From G963668605 sp963793625 (GTDB lineage Bacteria; Acidobacteriota; Terriglobia; Bryobacterales; Bryobacteraceae): DNA of 64,000 nt. Of the stretch, positions 16,308 to 25,688 are shown in pieces. Positions within the stretch are counted from its first letter, which is position 1. The number at the start of each line of letters is the position of its first letter. The stretch lies in the NCBI GenBank assembly GCA_963793625.1, contig CAWCAT010000004.1:248001-312000 (forward strand), read 5' to 3'. Under the pieces are notes generated by a model. The model did no database searches and was not told where the DNA came from. It was given only the letters and a program-made list of their open reading frames with translations. The translations under genes were made by a program, and so were the position numbers.

Positions 16308-16837
16308 ATGAGCCTGCTAGAAACCATACTGAACGCCGGTAATGGCGGCGCGGTGCAACAATTGGGCTCAGAAATTCGGACTCAGTGAAGATCAGACACA
16401 ATCGGCAATCTCAAACCTGCTACCCGCGCTGACAGGGCGGATTGCAGAACAGTGCCAGCCAAGGTGGGCTGGAAGATCTGGTCGCGTCACTCGGCGGCGG
16501 CGGGCAAGAAAGATACGTCGAGGATCCCGAGGCGCTAAACGATCCGAATGTCGTTCATGAAGGCAATGGAATCCTCGGCCAACTACTCGGCAGCAAGGAC
16601 GTCAGCCGCAGTGTCGCGGAACAGGCATCCGCAAATACCGGAATTGATTCGGGCATCCTGAAGCAAATGCTGCCAATGGTTGCCGCGATGATGATGGGCG
16701 GCGTCAGCAAGCAAGCATCGTCGGGCGAATCGCAAGGCGGCTTGATGGGAACGCTGACATCATTCCTCGATTCCAACAAGGACGGATCCATCAGCGATGA
16801 CGTGATGGGTATGGCGTCGAGGTTCTTCAAGAGATAA
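16308..16837 (+). pseudogene. DUF937 family protein, two frameshifts
   Basis: A strong RBS (CAGGAGGG) precedes ATG 16308. The frame breaks at about 16364-16367 (an extra G in GGG) and again at about 16435-16440 (an extra base in the GGGCGG stretch). Removing both gives a continuous 175-residue protein: MSLLETILNAGNGGAVQQL, then FGLSEDQTQSAISNLLPALT, then SQGGLEDLVASLGGGG and a C-terminal half intact up to ASRFFKR. That is a standard DUF937 (YidB-like) protein: a helical bundle with a Gly-rich linker and a short Asp-rich stretch (DSNKDGSISDDV) resembling an EF hand. Function of the family is unknown. Given the neighbouring gene's many similar indels, sequence error is more likely than decay. 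Confidence 0.75.
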
Positions 16838-16871
16838 TCGGCACTATTCCACGTAAATCGTGGCCGCACGA

Positions 16872-18680
16872 CTACTCACAGCCTCCCGAGGTGATAACGA
16901 TGTCCTGTGAGCCAGAGGCAGCTTGCGCGGGCACTTGAATATTGAGTTGGAATACACCAACGAATCCCGGTGCGAGGCCTGCGATACAGGACATCGCAGC
17001 GTACTCCCCCAAGCGTGACGACAGGCTGCATCAGGGCGCGTGAGAGCGGGACAGCGGGCGCAGCCTGTCCCGTCGCCGGAGCATTCTCCACAGCCCCCAA
17101 CCCGGTCGCATAGAGATAAACGAATTCGCTGCGGCGCGCCGGACGATCCCGCGTTACAAGTGAGTTGTCGCTGTTCCGCACCACGATTGCGTCTCGTCCA
17201 TTCACGACAAAGATGCCCGGTGCAGCGGCAGGCACAGGCACAACTGATCGGAGCGCTCGATTGACCATCGCGCTCGATCGTAATGGTCGCGTTTCCCGCG
17301 CCCGCCAGTTCAAAAGGAACCTGCAGATTGATCTGCTCCAGACCATTCACGTTGGCGACCGCATACAAGCGGCGCTGCCCGGCCACTCACGAGGACACGA
17401 ATCCGCCCAATGTGGTTGGCAGCGGAATCGTTGATGCCGAAACAGTTCCCGGCGAACTCATGAATCCTGTGCCATAGATGGTTGCCGCGGATCCGGCACA
17501 AAACCGCTCTCCCCGCTGGCTGCATTCACAACCGAGGCTGCCGAAAACGAGGGCTGCGAACCAGCGGGAAATACCAGACGCAAAATCTCGCCGCGAGTGG
17601 CATCTCGCCAGATAAAACTCTCCCGCTTCGTCCTCTCCGAAAGCTAGTGATCGGCAAGTTGGAATCGAGCAGCAGCCTGTTGGTCCAGTTGTTTCCGTTC
17701 GCGCCGCAGTCCCCAGATCTTTCCGCTGCAGTAATCAGCGTATACGTAAGTTCCGCGCGATGGACGAAGAAGCGGACCCGCGGTAAACAAAGCCTCCCGT
17801 GATGGAGCATCCGTCCGCGATGCGTGTACTCCCAAACCGGCAGGGTCAAGCCCGCGGTGCTGCATCCGGCCTGAAAGCAATGCATCCCTTCCATCACGAT
17901 TCCATCCGTAGTTCTCACCACCCTTGCTCGCCGCCGGCTGGAAATTGATTTCTTCATAGGTATCCTGGCCCACATCGGCAATCCACAAATCCTTAGTCTC
18001 TCGATCGAACGAGAAGCGCCAGGGATTTCGTCAGACCGTAGGCCCAGATCTCCGGCAGTGCGCTGCTATCGTTCACGAAGGGATTATCCGGAGGGATGGC
18101 GAAGCCGCTCGAAACCGATTCAACATCGATGCGCAGCAGTTTGCCCAGCGCGTGCGCTTTGTTTTGGCCGTTGCCCTGAGGATCGCCGGCACTGCCGCCG
18201 TCTCCCATTCCGATGTAGAGGTAGCCGTCGGGACCGAAACGCAAACCGCCGCCGTTGTGATTGGCGAACGGTTGCGTAACTCTCAGGATTACGCTCTCGC
18301 TGTTGGCATCGGCCACGTTCGCATCGGCAGTCACCTGATAACGTGCGACCACGGTGTTGCCCGACAGATCCGTGTAGTTCACATAGAAATAACGCTTGGT
18401 GCTGTAGCCGGGCGGAAAGGCGAGACCCAGCAATCCGCGTTCACCGCCGCTCGAAATTTTAGAACGAATATCAAGGAAAGGCGTCGCCGGACAGTTGCCC
18501 GTTAGCGAATACGCGAATACGGCCGGCCTGCTCGAGGAAAAACAATCTCCCGCTGCCGTCACCCGCATTCTGGATATCGGTGGGATTCGTCACTCCGGTT
18601 GCGATCGAGGAAAGTTGCACTGGCGCATCCTGAGCCAGCACTTTAAACAACAGCAGCAAACCCAGACCCAGAATCCTCAT
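16872..18680 (-). pseudogene. PQQ-dependent sugar dehydrogenase with TIGR03437 C-terminal domain, many frameshifts
   Basis: Coding sense is preserved along the whole span but jumps frame about 13 times between 18475 and 16984; roughly eleven events are one extra base and two are one missing base. Reassembled from the ATG at 18680, the protein has a signal peptide (MRILGLGLLLLFKVLAQ). A soluble aldose/glucose dehydrogenase-type propeller follows: GERGLLGLAFPPGY, ANHNGGGLRFGPDGYLYIGM, WIADVGQDTYEEINF, STAGLTLPVWEYTH, YVYADYCSGKIWG. The C-terminal domain has the TIGR03437 layout (APGIFVVNGRDA, YLYATGLGAVENAP, PVVTLGGVRCDVLY, then AGLAPGFVGVFQLNIQVP). It would oxidise an aldose in the periplasm using PQQ. 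The frame is so damaged that as written no product can be made, yet residues and motifs are well kept, pointing to sequence errors. Confidence 0.8.
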
Positions 18681-18713
18681 GCAAGTATTCTCTCGCATGA
18701 GAATGGGTTTCGG

Positions 18714-19950
18714 CTATGTTCCGAGTTTCAGATTCACTACTGTTTCGAAGTGGTAAGTTTGCGGAAAAAGGTCCACCAACGTCATTCGCTGAATGAAGTA
18801 GCCGGCACGCAGAAGTGGCGCCAGATCTCGAGCCAGAGTTGCCGGGTCGCATGCCACGATCGTAAGGCTGGGCGGATGCAGGCGTATCAAATTGCGCACA
18901 TTGCGTTTGTCGAGACCAGCGCGCGGAGGATCGGCCAGGACAAAGTCCGGCGTGGACTGTGTGCTCTCAAGAAAATCGTCCACGGTGGAGCGTTGCGAGT
19001 CGATTGAGACTCCGGCAAGTAGCGCATTAAACTGCAGATCGTTCACAGCACTCGCACTCGGATTCGACTGCTACAACTTTCTCGAAGCGGCGCGCGAGTG
19101 GAATCGAGAACAACCCGACACCCGCATATAGGTCCAGCGCGGTACCACCTTGAGCTTCAGCAAGGGCGGTTTCAATCAGTGCGTCGATGAGGAATCGATT
19201 CACCTGAAAAAACGAACGGTGACCAACGCGATACTTATCATTGGCTGTTTTGTATTCGAGAGAGCCCGCCGCAGCGCCCGGGATTTGCTCAGCGCACCAA
19301 TCGAAGAACCAGCGCGCCACGGGACGTTCAGAATCGAGAACATTCACCTGCACGTCGCTCTCATTAGTGAATACTTCGAGCGTCTTGATAAAACGCGGCC
19401 AGCGGCGGTCCTGCATCATCTCGCGCAGAATTCCGATCACCTCATTAAGGCGCGGCGAAGAGATCGGGCAGTGGTCGATCGCGCAGAGCTTATGGCTGCC
19501 TGCTTCCAGGTATCCGAGTTGGCCGTTTTCAAGATGGAACTGCGCACGATTCCGATAATTCCAGGGCTCGCCCGCGACGGTGTCGATCTGTTCCGGAGCA
19601 TCGATCTTGCCAATGCGGCGCAAAACCTCGCGGAGCACAGCGACTTTCTGTTCCGTCTGAAACGCATAATCGGCATGCTGATAATGGCATCCGCCGCAGC
19701 GCCCGAAGTACGGACAGGGCGGTTCCACGCGCCGCTCGGAGGGCGTGATGACTTCGACCAGACCGGCGCGCAACATGCCCGGCTTGCCGTTTCCCATCTC
19801 GACACGAACGACTTCGCCGGGGATTACTCGGGGTACCAGGATCACACGTCCTTCAAGCCTGGCAAGGCCTTCACCGCCGTAAACCCACTTCTCAATCGTC
19901 AATTCCACCGGCGTATTATCCGGCCTCTTGTTTGTTTCAGGCTGCTGCAT
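18714..19950 (-). pseudogene. rlmD: 23S rRNA m5U methyltransferase, RlmD/RumA family, one frameshift
   Basis: An N-terminal TRAM domain (VELTIEKWVYGGEGLARLEG) is followed by the iron-sulfur cysteine cluster (CPYFGRCGGCHYQ plus a later Cys), the RNA-binding region and a class I SAM methyltransferase domain with ALDLYAGVGLFSIPLA. The frame breaks at about 19060, right after VVAVES; removing one base joins it to AVNDLQFNALLAG and on to DFVLADPPRAGLD and TIVACDPATLARDL, the catalytic DPPR region. Repaired length is about 411 residues, normal for the family. A paralogue-specific target (U1939 or U747 of 23S rRNA) cannot be told apart here. It diverges from trpS with only about 30 bases between starts. 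Confidence 0.85.
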
Positions 19951-19982
19951 CACGTAGGATTAAATTTACCCTTTTATTCAGC

Positions 19983-20972
19983 ATGAAAGCACGAGTTTTT
20001 TCTGGCGTCCAACCTACCGGGAATTTGCACATCGGCAACTACCTGGGAGCGTTGAAGAGTTGGGTTAAAATCCAATACGATTACGAGAGTATTTTCTGCA
20101 TCGTCGATCTGCACGCGATCACGGTGTATCAGGAGCCCGCGGCACTGCGCTCCAAGATCGAAGAGATCGCAGCCATCTTCCTGGCTGCGGGAATCGATCC
20201 GAAGCACTGCGCCATTATGGTGCAGTCCGCCGTCCCCGCACATGCCGAACTGGCGTGGATGCTGACCTGCGTCACCCCGATCGGATGGCTGGAGCGGATG
20301 ACGCAGTTCAAGGCGAAGTCCGAGGCCCAGCAAACGATCGGTGACGGCTTGCTGCAATATCCGGTCCTGATGGCCGCCGACATCATGCTCTATCAGGCGG
20401 CGATCGTTCCCGTGGGCGACGACCAGGCGCAGCATCTGGAACTCACGCGCGACATCGCGCAGCGCTTCAATTCGCTGTACGGCGAAACGTTTGTCATGCC
20501 CGCCACGCATTTGCCGACTGTCGGCGCGCGCGTCATGGGACTCGATGAGCCTGACAAAAAAATGAGTAAGTCGGCGACGGGTGCGGGTCATGCAATCGGG
20601 TTGCTCGATCCGCTCGATCAAGTTCGCAAGAAGATTATGCGCGCTACGACCGACTCGAATCCTGTTGTCGATTTCGAAACAGCCGGAGCCGGAGTGCGCA
20701 ATCTTCTCAGCATCCACCAAGCTTTCGGCGAATGGTCTGACGACCAGATGAAAGCGCATTTTGGTGGCATGCGTTATGGTGATTTTAAGAAACAGGTTGC
20801 GGAGATGGTGATCTCACATCTGGAGCCGTTTCAGAAACGCTACCAGCAGATAGTCGGAGAACCAGGTTACGTAGCCGGCGTGCTGCGGGAAGGAGCTGAG
20901 CGTGTAGCCCCAATCGCCAACTCCACAGTGGAACTGGTTAAACGGCGCATGGGGCTCTACTCCGCGACGTAA
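19983..20972 (+). CDS. trpS: Tryptophanyl-tRNA synthetase
   Basis: 329 residues from ATG 19983 (an upstream in-frame start would add a non-homologous stretch overlapping the rlmD start). Class I synthetase signatures are visible: FSGVQPTGNLHIGNYLGAL (HIGH-like), PVGDDQAQHLELTRDIAQRFN for tryptophanyl-adenylate binding, and KKMSKS (KMSKS loop). It charges tRNA-Trp in the cytoplasm. It is followed after one base by the MFS gene, suggesting read-through transcription. Confidence 0.95.
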   Translation: MKARVFSGVQPTGNLHIGNYLGALKSWVKIQYDYESIFCIVDLHAITVYQEPAALRSKIEEIAAIFLAAGIDPKHCAIMVQSAVPAHAELAWMLTCVTPIGWLERMTQFKAKSEAQQTIGDGLLQYPVLMAADIMLYQAAIVPVGDDQAQHLELTRDIAQRFNSLYGETFVMPATHLPTVGARVMGLDEPDKKMSKSATGAGHAIGLLDPLDQVRKKIMRATTDSNPVVDFETAGAGVRNLLSIHQAFGEWSDDQMKAHFGGMRYGDFKKQVAEMVISHLEPFQKRYQQIVGEPGYVAGVLREGAERVAPIANSTVELVKRRMGLYSAT

Positions 20973-20973
20973 A

Positions 20974-22281
20974 ATGCAGGATCGCCCAGTTTCGCTGCCG
21001 GCATATTTCCGCCTAATCCGGGAGAACCGGAATTTCCGGCTGCTCTGGTCCGCGCAAATCATCAGCGAATTGGGCGACTGGTTTTATTCCGTCGCGATCT
21101 ACAGCATGCTGCTGGAATACACCGGCAGTGCGAAGTCCGTCGCGCTCGCGTTTGTTCTCCAAGTCCTTCCGCAGTTTTTCTTCGCTCCTACGGCGGGCGT
21201 GATCAATGACAGAATGAGCCGCAAGCGCGTAATGATCTTTGCGGATTGGTGCCGCGCAATCATCGTGCTCGGAATGTTGCTGGTTCGCACCCCGCAATTC
21301 GTGCCGTTCCTGTACGTGCTGCTGTTCCTGGAAACTGCCATGTGGGCACTATTCGAACCAGGGCGCAATTCCGTGATTCCGAATATCACCAAGGGCTCCG
21401 ATGTAGTCGTGGCCAACGCGCTCTCGTCGACTACGTGGTCCTTCAACCTCGCTGTGGGCTCGGCGGTGGGCGGCATTGTCGCAGCAATGTTTGGACGTGA
21501 CACTGTTTTTCTGATCAACGCCGTATCTTTCATCGCGTCCGCATTGCTCCTCGCCCGTATGAGTTTTTCAGAGCCGCATCTGGCGAATTTGCCGGCGCTA
21601 CGCGCCAAAGACCTGGCGGACTTCACACCGATATTGGAGGGCATTCGCTACGTGCGCAAAGACCGTCGGCTGCTGGTGACGATGTTCGCGAAATGCGGAC
21701 TCGGAGCCATGGGTGCAAGCTGGGTGATTTTGCCGATTCTGGGCGAACGTGTGTTTCCTGTAGGCGGAACTGAGTTAGGCTCGCAGCGCGCTGGCATGCT
21801 CGGAATGAGCCTGCTGATGGCATCGCGTGGCGTCGGTGCGTTGGTGGGTCCATTGATAAGCGGCTACTGGGCTGGCAACTCGGAACCGAAGTTACGTCTG
21901 GGCATCTTCTACGGTTTTATAGCAGGAGGCGTCGGATACATGGCATTAGGCGCCGCTGCCACGCTGCCCGCAGCCTGTTTGGGACTGATCGTCTCGCACA
22001 TGGGCGGCTCGACGATCTGGGTCTTCTCAACAACTCTGTTGCAGAAGCAGACAGAGGACCGTTTTCGGGGCCGCGTCTTTTCCGCCGAGTTCGCGTTTTC
22101 CATGCTGGCCACATCGGTAGTGAGCTACACAGCCGGAGTTCTGATCGACAGAGGTTCTTCCCCCCAAACGTTGGCCACGGTCACAGGGGTTCTGGTGCTT
22201 GTGCCGGCGGTTGCGTGGGCCTTCGCACTACGCATGTTCGGGGCAGACGAAAAAACCACTCCAGTTAGTGGATCACAGTAA
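20974..22281 (+). CDS. MFS transporter, DHA3/EntS-like exporter
   Basis: 435 residues with about twelve hydrophobic segments. NFRLLWSAQIISELGDWFYS at the N terminus and the loop GVINDRMSRKRVMIFADW between TM2 and TM3 are typical of the DHA3 (EntS/macrolide exporter) branch of the major facilitator superfamily. FRGRVFSAEFAFSML near the end is the matching motif of the second half. Such proteins export siderophores, macrolides or lipids by proton antiport. The substrate is unknown. Starts immediately after trpS; its stop overlaps the end of the convergent kinase gene by 17 bases. Confidence 0.85.
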   Translation: MQDRPVSLPAYFRLIRENRNFRLLWSAQIISELGDWFYSVAIYSMLLEYTGSAKSVALAFVLQVLPQFFFAPTAGVINDRMSRKRVMIFADWCRAIIVLGMLLVRTPQFVPFLYVLLFLETAMWALFEPGRNSVIPNITKGSDVVVANALSSTTWSFNLAVGSAVGGIVAAMFGRDTVFLINAVSFIASALLLARMSFSEPHLANLPALRAKDLADFTPILEGIRYVRKDRRLLVTMFAKCGLGAMGASWVILPILGERVFPVGGTELGSQRAGMLGMSLLMASRGVGALVGPLISGYWAGNSEPKLRLGIFYGFIAGGVGYMALGAAATLPAACLGLIVSHMGGSTIWVFSTTLLQKQTEDRFRGRVFSAEFAFSMLATSVVSYTAGVLIDRGSSPQTLATVTGVLVLVPAVAWAFALRMFGADEKTTPVSGSQ

Positions 22282-22693
22282 TCTCTGAAAAGCCCTCTTT
22301 TTCCGATGGTGGAACAAGGCGGGCCGCCATCGCTTGAATCACTTCATCGGGAACGATACGGCCGCGGCCGCGATTGCGTTCACGACACACATCTACTGGC
22401 GTCGCGAAGAATACTGCTTCCGCGGCTGCGCCATACATCTGCGCTGTTTTGATATACGGCCGTCGCTCGCGCGGAGTAAGATTGGTCGCATCGATGCATG
22501 TGACCGGACGCCGCAGTTCCAGACGCTGGCGCAATATGTCGCGCAGTAAAGCAAACACGCGGCCGTGAATCGTCTGATCCGTCTGGTCGTCAACCAACCA
22601 GCCACGGATCGCATCGGTGGACAGTACGGGCAAGCCCTGCGCCTGTGCCCAGGTCGACTTGCCGGATCCGGGCAGGCCGATCAGCAGGATCAC
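22265..22693 (-). CDS. P-loop polynucleotide kinase-like ATPase
   Basis: About 142 residues from GTG 22693; longer forms reaching 22762 are possible because the frame is open into the preceding gene, so the start is uncertain. VILLIGLPGSGKSTWAQ is a Walker A motif, followed by LSTDAIRGWL, TCIDATNLTPRERRPYI and FFATPVDVCRERNRGRGRIV (lid arginines). This pattern is that of the bacterial Pnkp/T4 kinase-like AAA_33 family that phosphorylates nucleic acid ends or small metabolites. Its stop overlaps that of the convergent MFS gene. It sits at the downstream end of the fatty-acid degradation operon. Confidence 0.75.
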   Translation of the reverse strand: MILLIGLPGSGKSTWAQAQGLPVLSTDAIRGWLVDDQTDQTIHGRVFALLRDILRQRLELRRPVTCIDATNLTPRERRPYIKTAQMYGAAAEAVFFATPVDVCRERNRGRGRIVPDEVIQAMAARLVPPSEKEGFSEITVIH

Positions 22694-22703
22694 TCGTGGC
22701 GGC

Positions 22704-24494
22704 TTAGACGACGTAGCGCTCTGCCTCCAGCAGTCGCGCTGCAATCCTGCGCCTGAGTGCAATCGAATCTACCGGCTCGAATTTCACGAATCGCCGCAGC
22801 ACCATAAGGTTGGTGCGGAGTGTGTCTCCTTCGGAACACGCGGCCAGGACAGTGCGCGCAGCCTGATCGATCTGCTCGATGGCGTCGCGCACAAAGATGC
22901 GGCACATTTCTCCGGCGAGTTCGCCGCGCCGCGCTGCCGCAAGTTTCTGCGCGCGCAGAACAACCGATTCCATGGCAAAGGCGTTCATCGAAATATCTGT
23001 GATGCCCGCCAGAATTTCCTGCTGCTCTTCGATGGCGCCGAGATATTTCTGATAGGCAGCGCCCAACGCCAGTAGCGCCACTTTTTTCGCATTTGCAGCT
23101 ATTTTCTCTTCTGCGGCAAATAGCCGTTCTGCGCCGTCGCTGGCGAAATCCGGGCCGTTTAGAATTTCAGCCTGCAACTTTTTAACGGCATCCACAAGTG
23201 GTAGCTGACCGCGTTGCGCACGCTTCAGCAACATGCCTGTTGCCAGCAATCGATTGATCTCGTTGGTGCCCTCGAAGATCCGATTGATCCGCGAGTCACG
23301 ATACGCGCGCTCCACCGCGTAATCCTGGTGATAGCCATAGCCCCCGTGGATTTGCACGCCTTCATCGGCTACGTAGTCCAGCGCTTCGGACGCGAACACT
23401 TTTACATACGAGCATTCCGCCGCGAACTCCTCGACCGCCTTCAGTTCGATTTGCGCGGCATCCGGAAGATCCCACGAGAAGTCGGTTAGGTGGCCTTCGA
23501 TCATTCCGGAGACACGATAGCTCATCGTCTCTGCTGCGAATGTGCGGATCGCCATCTGCGCCAGCTTGTGCTGGATCATTCCGAATTCAGCGATAGATTT
23601 CCCGAAGGCCTTGCGCTCTTTCGAATACCTCAAAGACAGCGCGAGCACCTGCTTCGCAGCGCCGACGGCGAACGGGCCCAGCTTCAATCGACCGAGGTTA
23701 AGAATATTGAATGCGATCAGGTGACCGCGCCCGATTTCGCCAAGAACATTTTCGACCGGAACCAGAACATTGTCGAGATAGATGGCCGTCGTGGAGCTTC
23801 CCTTGATGCCCATCTTCTTTTCTTCCGCTCCGGCACTCACGCCGGGATAAGTGCGCTCGACCAGAAACGCGGTCAACTTGTCACCGTCGATCTTTGCGAA
23901 AACGATAAATAAATCCGCCGCGCCGCCGTTGGTAATCCACATCTTCTGTCCCTTGAGGACGTAGTGTGTTCCATCGGGCGCAAGGTCCGCGCGCGTCTTT
24001 GCAGCGAGTGCATCCGACCCTGCGTGCGGCTCGGTCAGACAATACGCGCCCACCATTTCCGCCGTTGCCAATTTAGGAAGGTACTTCTGCTTTTGTGCTT
24101 CGGTGCCGAACAGCAGAACCGGCAGCGTACCAATCCCGCTGTGCGCGCCGTGCCACGCTGCATAGGAGCCATCGCGCGCGACGTGTTCGGCCACGATCAT
24201 CGCGGAAGTCAGATCCATCTCCATGCCGCCGTAGCGCTCCGGCACGATCACAGCGGTCAATCCAAGTTCGGCCGACTTGCGCAGCACCGCCACGGCAACG
24301 CCTGGTTCCTGATGTTGAATGGCCTCAAGGTGCGGCACGACTTCGTGCTCCCAGAACTCGTCGGTACTTCGCGCGATCGCAAGGTGCTCTTCGGTGAAGT
24401 CCTCCGGCGTGAAGACCTGGTCCGGCGTTCGAGACTCGATCAGGAATGCGCCACCCCTGGTTTTCGGCAACGTGCTGATGGTGGAAATTGGCAT
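22704..24494 (-). CDS. Acyl-CoA dehydrogenase, FadE/VLCAD-like
   Basis: 596 residues. The catalytic core (residues 30-420) shows AYCLTEPHAGSDALAAKT, WITNGGAADLFIVFAKI, GIKGSSTTAIYLDNVLVP, QIHGGYGYHQDYAVERAYRD and INRIFEGTNEINR, the last holding the catalytic Glu. The ~170-residue helical C-terminal extension is like that of very-long-chain and ACAD9-type dehydrogenases. It performs the first step of beta-oxidation with FAD. The gene lies 6 bases downstream of the thiolase stop within a minus-strand operon, and the P-loop kinase gene follows. Confidence 0.92.
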   Translation of the reverse strand: MPISTISTLPKTRGGAFLIESRTPDQVFTPEDFTEEHLAIARSTDEFWEHEVVPHLEAIQHQEPGVAVAVLRKSAELGLTAVIVPERYGGMEMDLTSAMIVAEHVARDGSYAAWHGAHSGIGTLPVLLFGTEAQKQKYLPKLATAEMVGAYCLTEPHAGSDALAAKTRADLAPDGTHYVLKGQKMWITNGGAADLFIVFAKIDGDKLTAFLVERTYPGVSAGAEEKKMGIKGSSTTAIYLDNVLVPVENVLGEIGRGHLIAFNILNLGRLKLGPFAVGAAKQVLALSLRYSKERKAFGKSIAEFGMIQHKLAQMAIRTFAAETMSYRVSGMIEGHLTDFSWDLPDAAQIELKAVEEFAAECSYVKVFASEALDYVADEGVQIHGGYGYHQDYAVERAYRDSRINRIFEGTNEINRLLATGMLLKRAQRGQLPLVDAVKKLQAEILNGPDFASDGAERLFAAEEKIAANAKKVALLALGAAYQKYLGAIEEQQEILAGITDISMNAFAMESVVLRAQKLAAARRGELAGEMCRIFVRDAIEQIDQAARTVLAACSEGDTLRTNLMVLRRFVKFEPVDSIALRRRIAARLLEAERYVV

Positions 24495-24500
24495 AAGGTC

Positions 24501-25677
24501 CTAGATCCTTTCGAAGATTCCGGCGGCTCCCTGGCCGCCGCCAATGCACATCGTTACCATTCCGTATCTTGATTTCCGGCGTACCATTTCGCGCAGAATG
24601 GTCGCAGTCAGCTTCGCGCCAGTGCACCCGAGCGGATGGCCGAGAGCAATCGCTCCGCCGTTTACATTGACCCGCTCCATGTCGAGCCCGGCCTGTGCGG
24701 ATCACTGCCAGCGCCTGAACCGCGAACGCCTCATTCAATTCGATCAGGTCAATATCGTCCAGCTTCAATCCCGCTAGCGCCAATGCTTTGGGAATGGCCA
24801 CGACCGGACCGATGCCCATGATCTCCGGCGGCACACCAGCAACCGCGAAACTGACGAATCGAGCCATGGGCGTGAGGTTCAAGTCGCGCGCCTTCTTCGC
24901 TGACATGACAAGCGCTATAGCGGCACCGTCACTCATCTGAGATGCATTGCCGGCCGTTACCGTGCCGTTCGCATGAAATGCCGGTTTGAGTTTCGCAAGC
25001 GCCTGCAGAGAGGTATCCGCACGGGGACCTTCATCGCTCGCAAACGTAGATTCCCTACGTACCGGCTTGCCCTCATGCACGACAGTTTCCTTCACCTGCA
25101 CGGGAACGATCTCGCTTTGGAATTTGCCCTTATCCTGCGCGCTCAGAGCGTTCTGATGACTGCGCAATGCGAAGGCATCCTGATCTTCACGAGTGATCCC
25201 GTACCGGCGCTGCAACTGCTCGGCCGTGAGTCCCATGCCCATGTACACTTCAGGCCTGTCATCGATCAGCGTGGGATTAGGAGCGAAATGCTGCCCACCC
25301 ATCGGAACAAGACTCATCGATTCCGTGCCACCCGCGAGAATGATTTGCGCGCTCCCCGCGCGAATGCGATCCGCAGCCATCGCGATCGATTGTAATCCCG
25401 AAGAACAAAAACGATTAATCGTGACGCCGGGAGTTTGATCCGGCAGACCTGCCCGCAGGGCGGCAACGCGCGCAACATTCATGCCCTGCTCGCCTTCGGG
25501 CATTGCGCAGCCCAGAATAGCGTCGTCGATTTCTTCGGCCGGCACCTGTGGATATTTTTCGATCAGGCGCCGTATCACCGTAGCTGCCAGATCGTCTGGC
25601 CGTACGTTGCGAAGCGCTCCCTTCAAGGCTCTGCCGACAGGAGTTCTGAGCGCATCAACAATCACCGTATCCTGCAT
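24501..25677 (-). pseudogene. fadA: Acetyl-CoA acyltransferase (thiolase), one frameshift
   Basis: Start ATG 25677 is preceded by GGGGGA. The frame holds MQDTVIVDALRTPVGRALKG, Cys91 in NRFCSSGLQSIAMA (acyl-enzyme Cys), and GNASQMSDGAA up to LNEAFAVQALAVI. Near 24695 one extra base (T on the plus strand) throws the frame; without it the protein continues RQAGLDMERVNVNGGAIALG, HPLGCTGAKL and MCIGGGQGAAG, supplying the catalytic His and second Cys. The repaired length is 391 residues, the usual thiolase size. It releases acetyl-CoA in the last step of beta-oxidation. Between FadB-like and acyl-CoA dehydrogenase genes it makes a complete pathway. A sequence error is the likeliest cause of the break. 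Confidence 0.88.
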
Positions 25678-25688
25678 AGTTCCCCCAG

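Noticed and set aside
16872..18680. Programmed ribosomal frameshifting as explanation for the split genes
   Set aside because: There are too many sites, in different sequence contexts and without slippery heptamers or stimulatory structures; metG and rlmD are not known to use it.
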